This document shows, piece after piece, positions 37,681 to 49,205 of a DNA stretch of 64,000 nt. This DNA is from Oxytricha trifallax (taxonomy: Eukaryota > Ciliophora > Spirotrichea > Sporadotrichida > Oxytrichidae), in NCBI GenBank assembly GCA_000711775.1, contig ARYC01001138.1, positions 1-64,000 of the forward strand, in the 5' to 3' direction. Position 1 is the stretch's first letter; every line of letters starts with the position of its first letter. Both the position numbers and the translations under genes were made by a program. Under the pieces are notes generated by a model. That model worked only from the letters and a program-made list of their open reading frames with translations, ran no database searches and was not told where the DNA came from.

Positions 37681-37852
37681 ACTATAATCTCAAAAATAAT
37701 AAAGATATATATTTTATTTTTGCATTTAAAATATAAAATTATAAAATAATTATAAATATAAGGGTAAAATATTTTTGAAAAACCAAAATAATGTAAAATA
37801 CATCAATATTATAAATAAAAGTTGTGTAATTAAATTTATCTATTGTAATTAA

Positions 37853-39307
37853 TCAATCTTAATCTAATTTCTGTTTCTGACTTGATTTCAATTGACTAAA
37901 GTACTGTTGGATCTTGCATTAAAGTTAATCATCAGTTGAGGGAATATTGAATTGCTGTCTGAAATCCCCATCGTCTTCATAGATTGATTTCTCAATGATG
38001 TTATCGTTTTCATCGATCCTAAGCATTTTACATTCGACCACAAGCTTGTACAGATACTTCTGATTTCTCTTTTTAGACTAAGATGATGGCTGTTAGATTT
38101 CTTTTGGCATTCTTTGGATGTTATTCGAACTGGTTGAAGCCAAATTTTGCAAAGTTTAGTTTAAGTTATTGAAATCTTCTGGATTGAGGATTTGATTAGT
38201 CTTTGCTGTCCTTTTGCTACAAAGTAATTTATCTTAATTCTAAATGGTACCAAATGGTTATGTTGGATGTTTAGTGTTTTATGAAACACTTGATTCTACC
38301 AGCTACTTATTAGTTTTAGATTTAGGGGCTTATGACAGTAACTAGTCTAATGTATTTTCCTAATTACTGGCTTGGAAGTTTCTGTTCCCATTTCCAAATC
38401 TATCTCTTTAATCAAGAAGATTGTTCTTTAACTATGCTGTAGAATAGCATGGTTAACTGCATGGATCTACAACTTAATCATCATCGAATTCTAATTCATG
38501 TTCAAGAATATCTTCATTGTTACTGTGAGCTTCTAGAGTTTCAAGGTGTCTTGAGGAAGGTCTGTTTCTTTTTTACATGTTCTTTAAGTTTTCAGTTTTC
38601 ATGAGATGCTCGTTTGGTGATTATCTTTTAGCATACTTTCTTGGTCTTCCTACTTTAGACCTCTTTGTTATAAGATTTTTAGAATTTTCCAGATCATTAA
38701 TATGCTTAGTATTTTTAGTTGGAGGTCTCCCTCTCTTTTTTCTTTCTTTTTATAAATTTTAACCATTATTCATAGACTAATCATTTTATTTTGGATGACT
38801 ATTCACTGCTTAACTTTAGTCAACCATTGCATGCGAACTTTAACCAACCTAGAACGGTATTCCTTAAATTGAAAATTAATTTGTAGGGAATGGATTCATC
38901 ATAAAATTGGGATTTCCACCAGACATGCCCATCATCATTGGTATCATTTAGGCATACTATTACTGTTGTATATTTTGCTATTATTGAAGCATATTTGAGT
39001 GAAGTCTTTATGACTAATTCTCTTAAAAACCACCTTTACTATAACTGCTGTCTTAAACCTGTTTCTTTTTGGGACTTCGGCTCTTATCATTGCTTTATGA
39101 AACAATTTTGTTGCTATTTTCCTATTTTACAATAAAAGGTCTTGGAGACTTGCTATGTGTATCTTGTCTCGAAGAAGTTAAACTTTAAGAGGGCGTAATT
39201 CTTTTTGTTCTTGATTTTTTCCCTTAAGTTTAATTTGGCGTTTAAGATTAAGTCTCAGTCAAAGTTTAATCAACTTGAGATTACAATGTATCACTTTAAG
39301 TGTTCAT
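37853..39307 (-). CDS. AT-hook protein 4, left copy of an inverted duplication
   Basis: Intact 484-codon frame: ATG 39305-39307 (MNTQSDTLQSQVDQ), TGA 37853-37855, no IES. The N-terminus is Ser/Thr/Gln-rich, then a Met/Asn/Pro-rich stretch (MMMGMSGGNPNFMMNPFP). Two AT-hooks lie close together at ~190 (KKRGRPPT) and ~216 (KVGRPRK). The C-terminal family domain (~407-484) contains KLVVECKMLRIDENDNIIEK. The right copy at 41826-43283 is its mirror image; most differences are silent or CAA/TAA/TAG swaps, so both appear to be kept as protein genes. Confidence 0.9.
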
Positions 39308-39538
39308 TTTAAATTCTACAATAAATAATAATTTAACAAACAAACTAAGTTAATAGCTAACCTTGAATTCATGATTTTCAATATTCAAATTGCTGAATTT
39401 TTTTCTTAACATCACTTAATTTAACAGTTAAATTGAAAAAGATTTTTCTTCAATAAATTAAATTCAATTTCGTACAAAACTCAACATATATTATTACCTA
39501 TCTGCCTCCTTCGGTGAGAGTATTTTAGTCAATAATCA

Positions 39539-40300
39539 TCATCACTATTGAGTATTTCTTTAATAGCTTTTAATTAATCTGGCTTGATGGTTTCTAACTT
39601 TGATATAAATCTGATCAATAACTAGTAGTAGTCGAAATTCTTTTGATTCATTGTGTTTTTAATGAAACTCAGTTTTATGTCCTTTTACTTCCTCTTGCCC
39701 AAAATCTTTTAGTCTTCTCCATCCACTTCGTTGGTTATGCATGTTAACTTTAATCTGAAATAAATATTTAATCAATGACATATTTTGCATATGATAATAT
39801 ATCAAATCTTTTTATTTATTTGTTAACTTGAACTTATGGAGAACGTTATTCTAAACAACTTTCTATTATTGATCTTATTTTTCCAAAGCTTAATTTGAAT
39901 TGTTCTAATTTTTAGATTTCGCTTGTTTTTATTCATTTTTATTCCCCATTGATTAATTTGACTGCTACTTTTGGTCCTCACTTTATTATGATAATTTCAA
40001 ATTCGCTTAATGATGTTTTTTATTCTTTGATTAAGCTTAACTCTTTTAACTTACAGTAGAATTATTATTTGATAATTGAATTTTAACCTTTTATTATTAT
40101 TGTTAACTTTATTTTTGAACTTCTTAGTGATTATTGTCATTGAATGACTCTGCGTTGGTTTCATTATTGTGGAAAAAATAAAATTAAAAATAAGGTTACT
40201 AAAATATTCAGAATTTTAGAATTATAATTTCCTCTCTTAAATAGATTGCTCTCTCTATATTTATAATTAAAAACAAATAGTGTTAATGCTAAAATTCAAA
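39539..40300 (-). CDS. Gln/Ser/Lys-rich hypothetical protein with one IES (5' end unresolved)
   Basis: Minus-strand frame ending at TGA 39539-39541. A 79-bp IES (39751-39829) flanked by the pointer AAGTTAACA joins LHKFKLT to CITNEVDGEDQKILG in frame. The last ~60 residues look folded (FIKNTMNQKNFDYYQLLIRF), while the upstream part is Gln/Ser/Asn-rich. The region before ~40230 changes frame once more (SNLFKRGNYNSKILNIL), so an additional IES or intron is likely and the start is not known. It could be the 3' half of one gene with 40387-41235. Confidence 0.55.
39751..39829. other. 79-bp IES with 9-bp pointer AAGTTAACA
   Basis: The pointer copies (TGTTAACTT on the + strand) are at 39742-39750 and 39821-39829. 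A GT-AG intron starting in the first copy would also keep frame, but the 9-bp repeat favours an IES. Confidence 0.7.
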
Positions 40301-40386
40301 ATTTTAACCCTATGTATTAAGTAAGATGCCTTTTTTTCCAATGATCAATTATAAATATAATTAAGATTCTTTTGGTAATTAAATAT

Positions 40387-41235
40387 TCAAATAAATAGGA
40401 GGACTTTTGTAAATAACAATATGCTAAGACCCACATTTAACATTAATTTTAGTATTAAAAATATCAAATATTCTTAAAATAAAACTAAAATTATTTCAAA
40501 TTAGCAAGTTAAAACTCTTTTCCCAATATCTGAGTAATCATCCAATAGATTATTAGCATGAGCTTTTTATTATCCAACTTTATCTCCATAATTAGATTCA
40601 ACCCCTAAAACCCCTTTGCCCGATTGATTTGTGTTTCTTATTCCGCTTAAAAAGTTTTCAATTTATTCTTGCTTTTAATTTTAATTAAACAGTTCAATGG
40701 ACTGAGATTATTATAGTTTTGCACATTGCTTGTGCATATAGTGCTTTCGTTTATATTGATTCTTTTTATTTGTTTCTTCTAAGTGCTTTTATACTTCTTC
40801 TGAATTTATTTTATTCGATAATTTATTTGCTTGAAGTCATAAATCATCGAGGTATGAGGTATAAGAAATCTAGTATTTATAATAATTCATTTATATAATT
40901 GATTGCTTTATTAAGAATTTCAGCTATTTTATCAATTTAAAATACTGTCCATATTTCAAATTTCATTGAAAAAAGGCTTTATTGCTATTAATTATACTTA
41001 TTTATTAAATTTTGAGTAAATGAAAGTTCTCAAGTTATTAATCGAGCTTTCTATAAACTGGCATTGCTTATATATCTAAATTTGCTCCATGACAGTGTAT
41101 TAATCCTCCTCATAATTTAAGAGTCTCTCAAGAACTTACTTCAACTATAGATTTGTCTCTTCGAAATAGTCTATCGATTCTTTGTTTTATTTGTAGGCAT
41201 CTTTTCAGTGGTGCCTCACTTTTCTCAAATTTTTA
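40387..41235 (-). CDS. coiled-coil hypothetical protein, interrupted
   Basis: Coding islands on the minus strand: SIDYFEETNLQLKQVLERLL at ~41170, then INNLRTFIYSKFNKQ; an IES near 40935-40975 with an AAATT pointer restores FNEI to DKIAEILNKAINYI. Later LSNKINSEEVQKHLEETNKK, RKHYMHKQCAKL and IRNTNQSGKGVLGVESNYGD. The content is helical and coiled-coil-like. One join near 40850 is not resolved. The end at TGA 40387-40389 is uncertain because the last ~30 codons look non-coding. Lies inside the inverted duplication. Confidence 0.5.
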
Positions 41236-41825
41236 TGAAATTTAGTCAGATAAGCAATCAGAATCCTAGAAACATTTTAGAGATTAATTGCAATTATTTA
41301 TTAATAAAGTCTTAAATTAATGATTAAATATAGATAAGACCATCATTTTTTCATTTTTTCGCAAATGTTGAAAATAGATTAATCAATAGTATAACATACA
41401 ATTACATGACAAAAATATATGGCAATTCTTAAAAAAGAATTAGAAAAAATACTTTAACATATTATTATTTCAATATAACTAAGAGCATATATTGATATTT
41501 GATTTAATAAGAAAATTGATATTAAATAAAAATAAATTAAGGTATCATTTTAAACTAAAACAATTAAAAGAATTTCAAATATTACTAAATTATGTTGAAT
41601 TTAAACCTTTTTTTACTTTATCAGAATTTAAAGTGTTAAATAGGATTAAACACGAAATTAAGCTTAATGTTGAATCAAAATTTATTAAAAAATTTCCTTT
41701 TTTCTACTTTGGGTGTTGCTAAGAATTTTTTAATCAGTAATTTAAATATTGAAATTTAAGAAAAAACAGATATAGCTATAATCATAATTCGCTTATTATA
41801 ATTTAATTCATAGTAAAAGATAAAA

Positions 41826-43283
41826 ATGAACACATAGAGCAAAGCTGAAATTTTGTAATCTTAAGTTGATTAAACTCTGACAGAGACATAATCTCAAACT
41901 CCAAATTAAACTTAAGGGAAAAAATCAAGAACTAAGCAAACTACTATTTCTCAAAATCCCTCATCGAGACAAGATACTCATAGTAAGTCTCCAAGACCTT
42001 TTCTTATAAAGCAGGAACAAAATAATAAGATTGCTTAGCATAATAATGATAAGAGCCGAAGTCCAAAAAAGAAACAGGTTTAAGACAGCAGTTATAGTTA
42101 AAGTGGTTTTTAAGAGAATCACTCATAAAGACTTCACTCAAATATGTTTCAATAATAGCAAAATATGCAACACTAATAGTATGCCTAAATGATGCCTATG
42201 ATGATGGGCATGTCTGGTGGAAATCCCAATTTTATGATGAATCCATTCCCTACAAATTAATTTTCAATTTAAGGTATACCGTTCTAGGTTGGTTAAAGTT
42301 CGCATGCGATGGCTGATTAAAGTTAAGCAGTGAATAGTCATCCAAAATAAAATGATTAGTCCATGAAAAATGGTTTAAATTTATAAAATGAAAGAAAAAA
42401 GAGAGGGAGACCTCCAACTAAAAATACTAAGCATACAAATGATCTCTAAAATTCTAAAAATCTTATAACAAAAAGATCTAAAGTAGGAAGACCAAGAAAG
42501 CATGCTAAAATATAATAACAAAACGAGAATCTCATGAAAACTGAAAACTTAAAGAACATGTAAAAAAGAAACAGACCTTCCTCAAGACACCTTGAAACTC
42601 TAGAAGCTCACAGTAACAATGAAGATATTCTTGAACAAGAATTAGAATTTGATGATGATTAAGTTGTAGATCCATGCAGTTAGCCATGTTATTCTACAGC
42701 TTAGTTAAAGAACAATCTTCTTGATTAAAAAGATAGATTTGGAAATGGGAACAGAAACTTCCAAGCCAGTAATTAGGAGAATACATTAGACTAGTTACTC
42801 TCATAAGTGCCAAAATCTAAAACTAATAAGTAGCTGGTAGAATCAAGTGTTTCATAAAACACTAAACATCAAACATAACCATTTGGTACCATTTAGAATT
42901 AAGATCATTTACTTTCTAACAAAAGGACAGCAAAGACTAATCAAATCCTCAATCCAGAAGATTTTAATAACTTAAACTAAACTTTGCAAAATTTGGCTTC
43001 CACCAGTTCGAACAACATCCAAAGAATGCCAAAAGAAATCTAACAGCCATCATCTTAGTCTAAAAAGAGAACTCAAAAGTATTTGTACAAGCTTGTGGTC
43101 GAATGTAAAATGCTCCGAATTGATGAAAACGACAACATCATTGAGAAATCAATCTACGAAGACGATGGGGATTTCAGACAGCAATTCAATATTCCCTCAA
43201 CTGATGATTAACTTTAATGCTAGATCCAACAGTACTTTAGCTAATTGAAATCAAGTCAAAAATAAATTTTAGAAAAGAACTGA
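41826..43283 (+). CDS. AT-hook protein 4, right copy of the inverted duplication
   Basis: Intact 485-codon frame, ATG 41826-41828 to TGA 43281-43283. It mirrors the gene at 37853-39307: same Met/Asn/Pro-rich stretch, both AT-hooks (KKRGRPPT and KVGRPRK), and the same C-terminal domain (MLRIDENDNIIEKSIYEDDG). Visible replacements are few and mostly in Q/N/S-rich linkers; the C-terminus diverges only in the last residues (SSQKQILEKN). Many Gln codons differ between copies (CAA versus TAA or TAG), direct proof of the reassigned code. Confidence 0.9.
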
Positions 43284-43789
43284 AAAACATCAGAACTTTA
43301 TAATTTAAAAGTATTTAAATATTATTTCAAATCTATTGTTTTTTATAATAATTATAAGCTAAATTACTTATTATTTCTTTTAAGCATTTTAAGTTCTAAC
43401 AAATTCCTATTTTTATAAGTTATATAAGATAATATTTAAAAAATTTTAATTTCAAGAGTTAATTGAAATAACGCAAACTAAAAGGAAAATCTGAGTTTTA
43501 AATATCTTAGTAAAACTATTACCTTTTTAGAAATGCTTGATTAATATTATCAGTTGAGATGTCCTGAGAACTTTGTTACTATTGTTATTATTAATTTTGC
43601 TATTGCAATAGAGATTATTGAGTTATTTCGAAATTGTTTGTCGATAATGTAGCGTTTTATTGATCAAAGGATTATTAATTATTTAGCAGTTTAATTTAAG
43701 ATGTCGATGAATTGTATGCATTAGCATTAAAATTAATAATACGAAATACTTTATTAAGAAAAGAGTCATTTTAAAAGTGATATACTTTC

Positions 43790-46207
43790 TCATAAGAAAT
43801 TTAGAACATTGTGATTGCTGCTTGCATTGTATTATTGATTAAGTATTTTAATTGAACTAATTTTACCTTAGTTAGTTTCTTAATTAACTTTATTTTAAGG
43901 AGAGTTTGATGTCAATGTTACATCATGAATTTAATAGTCATCTTGTTGATCAGTTTAATCTGACGAGTCAATATTAATGACATTAAAATAATTCTACATA
44001 CCCTTACTTTAAACTTACTATTATTATTATTGATTCATTTGTAAGTTTGATGCCTGTTAGTTTGGCCCATTATTAAATTAGCTCTAAACTAAACTTACTG
44101 AATTAGTAAAGAATTCGTTTGTGATTTGAAGCTAATTTTCCTTCAAATAGTTTTTCAATTTCAGTGCATCCTGCCTATGTTAAGCTGAAAGTTTAAAGTT
44201 ATAAGGATTTAGTTCATGGTTTAAAGCCGCAGCCATTTTGAAGGTTTCATCATACATTTCATTGTCGTCTATAACTTTTTATCTTTTATATTTCCTTCGT
44301 CTCTTATTTAAATTTTGACTGCCTTTTATCGGACTAAAAATTGAACTCTTTCTTTTTACCGAGGATTGATAGGTAAGCTTGTTCACTGACTTTGTTTTTC
44401 TAATTTAATCAAACCATCTTGAAGTGTTATCCAATTTCTCAATATTAAAGATTAATCAAATTCATATAATCAAAATTTCTCAATAAGTTGATTATTAGCT
44501 TTTGACTTCTCGTTCAAAGTTGAGTCATTATTATCAGATTCATATTCTGTAAATTTCTCATACATTTACTTTTGTTTTTGAGAATGAATTGAGTATTATG
44601 AATAATTTAGCTTTGAAGTTGCAAGAGTAGAGATATTCAGATTTTAAGATTATTGAGGAAGGTTATTTGCTGAAGACAAATTTTCATTTTGATTGTTCGA
44701 AAACGATTAGATGTCATTTTAATGATTAAATGTAGTAGTCTAATGAGGTGTAGTACTTTAGTGCATCTAATTGATAAAATAAAAAAGCTATATAAATCAG
44801 GCTTATATAAGAAAGAAGTGTTTTCTAATGTAAAAATTTGTAAGAATTTTTTTTTACTTAATTGAAGGAAATAATGCTGCCGTCGTTAGATAGAAAATGA
44901 TTTTCTTAATCGTTTGTGAAGGATTTCTGAGCACTACTTACTCCTCCTACACTATTTTCATTAAAAATATTTTGGCTATTTTGGTTAGCTAGTTCTATAA
45001 ATAAACTTTACTTGCTAAAACAATTGCGAACGTTTTCCTCGCTTTGAACTTCTTGTAAATTATTTAATCTCTCATCTTTCTTTTGATCAGAATTTTAATT
45101 TGGACTTGGACTTTAACCAAAGCTGTTTTGAATAACTAAATCTGAATGCGCTTGTCCTGAATAATTATAATCACTCATTAGTTCTTAATCTAGCTGATCT
45201 TAAGAATTATTGTTCAAGAACTCGATATCTTTTCTAGCCGGAGTTAATAAGTTATGATAAGTCTCTTAAGAATTGATTTTGCTCTGGTTTTAAGTGGTTT
45301 AATTTTTCTGCTATTGCTATATTGTGTCAATAAATTGAAGCTATTCGGATAGCTTAGTTTGAAGTACTTAATTATATGTGTTAGAGTCCCCGGTTTAAAC
45401 TTGATTTTTGTTCTAGTTATATTGTGAGGCCAACTGAATATACTGCTGCTCTGTCATCCAATTACTTTATTCATTTTGGCTAACCTATTGCTAATTTTAC
45501 TTCTAAGTGGGTTTAGAATATATGAAGCTACTGGTATCCTTATTTTCCTTAAGGATTTATTAGCTCTCTGCTATTTTTTACAATTGCAGTAAGTTTTACT
45601 ATAGCATTGAACCTGCAATCTAAGGTTAATCGCTTATCTTGCTACTCAATTGTCCTTGATTTGCTGTGTTTTAAATTGGTGGTACCTAAAAAGAGTGATG
45701 ATGGAAAGCAGAGCTATAAAATTGAGCTTCTTTCTAATCAGGGTACACTTTAGGGTGAAAATATTGCTTATTTTAAAATTCATTTGGATAGTAGGGGTTG
45801 TATGGGGATGTGAATTGGTAATAACTTTGGTTGTGGCTCTATGGGTATGGAAAGACCATCGTTGAGAAATAATTGCTTGTTGAATTAGTGTTTAATTGCT
45901 AATTCAATCTTTCCTAGGAATTCAGTTAATCCCCTGTATTTTATAGGTTTTTCTGCATGTCATTAGAATATAGGTGAGGATTGTTAAGTTTATGAATTTT
46001 CAAATATTTGTCTACTTCACTTGCTTTTAAAGTGCTCCCTTTACCAGCAACTTAATTATCAATTTATTTTTCTAGAGCTTAGTTATTGCTGCTCCCCACT
46101 ACTCAGATTGGGCTTATACTTTGGGGGTTGTTGCTATCTTCAAGGCTACTGTTACAATTAAGACTCGAATTATTTTTAAGATTGTCCCCGGGATTAGTAC
46201 TTTGCAT
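43790..46207 (-). CDS. long Gln/Asn-rich hypothetical protein with IESs
   Basis: Minus-strand gene from ATG 46205-46207 (MQSTNPGDNLKNNSS) to TGA 43790-43792. Frame is broken at three points. An in-frame TGA at 46103-46105 could lie in an 18-nt GTATAA...GAG intron or mark a defect. The gap at 44768-44865 fits either a TCAATTA-pointer IES or a GTAAAA...TTAG intron. A 41-bp IES at 44444-44484 has an 11-bp pointer and restores LIEKLDNTSRWFDQ. Sequence is low-complexity with Tyr/Pro/Gln-rich (HNQSYYQFTSPYNPYYPNE) and Q-run segments; a basic patch (NLNKRRRKYKRQKV) could be a nuclear signal. The last ordered block is MAAALNHELNPYNFKLSAQ. No known family. Confidence 0.65.
44444..44484. other. 41-bp IES with 11-bp pointer ATTGAGAAATT
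   Basis: The direct repeats (AATTTCTCAAT on the + strand) at 44433-44443 and 44474-44484 bound an AT-rich insert carrying a TGA. Excision restores the open frame exactly. Confidence 0.85.
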
Positions 46208-46327
46208 TAAATTACTAAATATTAATTATAAAAGTATCTTCCAATTCAATCTTTCAATCTTTTATAGCTAATTTACCTTATAAACAAAGATAGTTATCTA
46301 ATTATTAATCAATTAAAATTAATGCAT

Positions 46328-48139
46328 TCATTCGTAAATTCTTTATAATTTAATTAGTTATTTTATTTCAAGCTTTTTAATGTGCTATATAAACCCTTCA
46401 ATTAGACTGAAGTAATCAAAATTGAATTTGCTCTCAAAATCTGTATTCTGAATCAAAGTTTATTTATTCTATTAACAAATTACTTTTAAGTCTACTTTGA
46501 ATCTCTCCTCTACTTTCTTAAAACCATCGATCTAAGAGGTATTGCACTTAAATTATTTATGGTATTTAGATTATTATTGATGATTTTAAGTAATTTTATC
46601 TTCGAATTTTGCATCCCTCTTCCTCCTCTCTGTGTTTCTCTCAAACTTAGATTTACTAGTAGAATTATTACAATTTTGATAATGAATATTATCACTAAAA
46701 CTCACTCTCTTACTTAAAAGATTGTCCTTTTAATTTTTATGGGATTTTGAACTGGTAAAGTAACTTTATTGCTGTGATTTCTATCTCGTGTTATACTTAT
46801 TAAAAGAGTTTTAATTGCTTTCATCGAAATCTGATTAATTAAGTAAGTGTGAGTGTTAATCGTAGTTTTGATAAGATTTTTAATATGATCTTAGAGGCAG
46901 CATATTCTCTTAGAAATTAAGATTTCTGTCTTTTTAAGATTTTCGTGAATTTTGTGACTTTGTGGTTACTTTTGATTAAGATTAAATACTCATGTTATTA
47001 TTGCTTTACTCATGTATTTTTCTAGTTTTATCTATACGTGCTGATTTAGATTTCTATTCCACACAACTTCTTTTACTGTATTAATTACTCATATCACCTA
47101 AATCTTCATCTGAGTCCTACTCCATTTTGATTCTTATCATTTTGGTATTTTTCAATACAGATTTACTCTGTCTCTTAGTCAGTCCACCTTTCTAAGTGAA
47201 TATGTTATTCAAAGCTTAAGTACAACTTCGCTTTAGATTTTGCAAAACTTTCTTGGAATTAAAATAGTATTCTGAGATCACTGTGTTATTTGAAAGTTTC
47301 TAGATTTTATCAATTAATTCTTGGCTTTAAACCTAATCAAAAGTGAAAGGCTGGGTGTGTCCTACATTCTGATAGTATTCCAATAGGTCTAAAATCTATT
47401 TATTATTAAGTTCGAAGTAGGTTAGAATTGTTTTCCTTTAAAAACGCCTCTTGCTTTCTGAATTTAGCTCTTTTTAAGTTGTCTTTTTTATGAATGTTTT
47501 TAGAAGAGTTATTTACTCATCTTCATCAATTATTGTGAAAAATTCCGTTTACTATACAGATTGTTATACATGTTTATCAATTTAATTTTGATTTGAGTTT
47601 ATTGTGTTAGAGAAAAAAAGATCAATCTAGCCCTGCTTACTCTAATTTTAGACATTAAAATCTTGTTAACATTAGTTACTACCGTTTTACTTTAATATTT
47701 AATTGAGTTTAAGCTGTCTGCTCTGATCATATTTCTTCTCAAACATTTTCTTTTCGTAGACCTGCTCCTCACACACACTATCTTTTTGTTAAGTATTTTC
47801 ATTTTTGCATTAATCAATCATTAAATTTAAATGATTATTTCCATCGTCAAAAGCGCTTACTTCCAAGTCTTCCTGCTGTTGATTTTTTTAAAGTTTTTCT
47901 TAATTTCCATTCGATCCATAATAGTATTAGTCATAATCACTCTGGCGGCTGAAAGTAAAGTCTTCTCCGAAATTAGCAGTATTTGAACTCTCCAATTGCA
48001 ACAATTGATTTTGTTAATTATTAATGTAAAATTGCTAGTTTTAATCTATTTCTTGAAATTTAAGTTTAAATAAATCGTTATCTTAAAATTTGTTTTAGTT
48101 CTGATCATCGATATTGTTTAAGGGTGTTTAGTTAATCAT
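46328..48139 (-). CDS. Gln/Asn/Lys-rich hypothetical protein, IES-free
   Basis: Uninterrupted 603-codon frame: ATG 48137-48139 (MINQTPLNNIDDQNQNKF), TGA 46328-46330. A helical middle (~250-350: QILDLLEYYQNVGHTQPF, ELIDKIQKLSNNTVISEYYF, KKVLQNLKRSC) is laid out like the helical block of the AT-hook genes, and the last ~50 residues (KVDLKVICQQNKQTLIQN and FIQHIKKL) may be a divergent version of their C-terminal domain. No AT-hook is visible. It sits head-to-tail with the 43.8-46.2 kb gene, ~120 bp apart. Family membership is a guess from order and spacing of the blocks. Confidence 0.75.
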
Positions 48140-48253
48140 TGGTTATTGAATATTGCTAAAAATAGTTAATAAATGGAATTATATAATAAGATAAATGAGG
48201 GAATATTAATTACAATGATTTGAATATTCAAATATTTTTAATAATTAATAATT

Positions 48254-48648
48254 CGGGGGGGGGGAGAAGTTTCCTGTTCCCTACAAAGTTTCCTGGCCAC
48301 TTCTGAAGTATCATACCCTCAACATTATATTTTATATTATTTGGCTATAAAAATATTAGAAACATATAAATTTTAATTTCAATTACTATTACTATATACT
48401 AAAAAACTTTTCATTATATATAATTTTCAAGGTTTATTATTATTCTTTGTCAAATAATAAATTAAAAACAATATAAACTACTTGTTTTTTATCAATAATT
48501 AATGTGATTTTCATTAAATTTCGAATGAGATATCAAGGTAGAAATATGCTAGATTATAAATCACTCTGTCAAAGTTGATGATAAAATTTTTTAGAAATTT
48601 ATAAAATTTACATATTTTTATGTATGGGTAAGGAAACTTCAGCCCCCG
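48254..48648. mobile_element. MITE-like element with G-tract inverted repeats and 6-bp flanking duplication
   Basis: The left end reads C, ten G, AGAAGTTTCCTGTTCCC; the right end, inverted, reads CGGGGGCTGAAGTTTCCTTACCC. ATAATT flanks it on both sides (48248-48253 and 48649-48654), a plausible target-site duplication. The 395-bp interior is AT-rich with no frame. Unrelated in sequence to the C4A4-tipped elements. Confidence 0.7.
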
Positions 48649-48654
48649 ATAATT

Positions 48655-49205
48655 CATTTTTTATATATAAACTAATGAGTATCTCTTAATCAAATCTTTG
48701 AAATCATTAAGAAATTTTCAAAATAAATTGATTTTATTATAAAAAAGTTGGGTACTTTAAGAGAAATTTTTGATTATAATTAATTAGAGAATCAATTTAA
48801 AAAATGAAGAAAAAGATCAATTATAATAATCTCATATTATTCTAAAATAAGCTCATTAATTATCTATATTAATAAAAACTTTATGATAAATAAAATGAAA
48901 TAAATTAAATATAAGATTTCAAAAAACTATTCTTCTTCGTAATATCAAAAGAACTTGTTTTAATCTTTAAATTTTATATTGCCCTTTTTTGCAATAAACC
49001 TTTTCAATTTAATTGAAAACTACTTTGTAAGATATCAGAATCAATCTACTGACAATTAAGATGATCCCTTTGATAAATTAATATTAGTAAATAATAATTT
49101 AAATAAATTAAGAAGATTAATTACTGTAAAAACTCAGTTAAGGAAATTAAAATCAATAGCATTAAAAATTATTAAAAACAATTTATCACCACTTTCTTTG
49201 AGTTT
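48655..49205. other. AT-rich spacer
   Basis: Nothing recognised. Confidence 0.4.

Larger units (their letters stand above)
37853..43283. repeat. large inverted duplication (~1.45 kb arms, ~2.5 kb spacer)
   Basis: Arms 37853-39307 and 41826-43283 are reverse complements along the full length of the AT-hook 4 gene; similarity fades just outside the ORFs on both sides. The spacer holds other coding segments (39539-41235). The arms, read towards each other, would give a very large hairpin if transcribed through. Confidence 0.9.

Noticed and set aside
46510-46695. Short minus-strand frame in the standard code (MIIFIIKIVIILLV)
   Set aside because: Another frame of the uninterrupted 603-codon gene is clearly the coding one.
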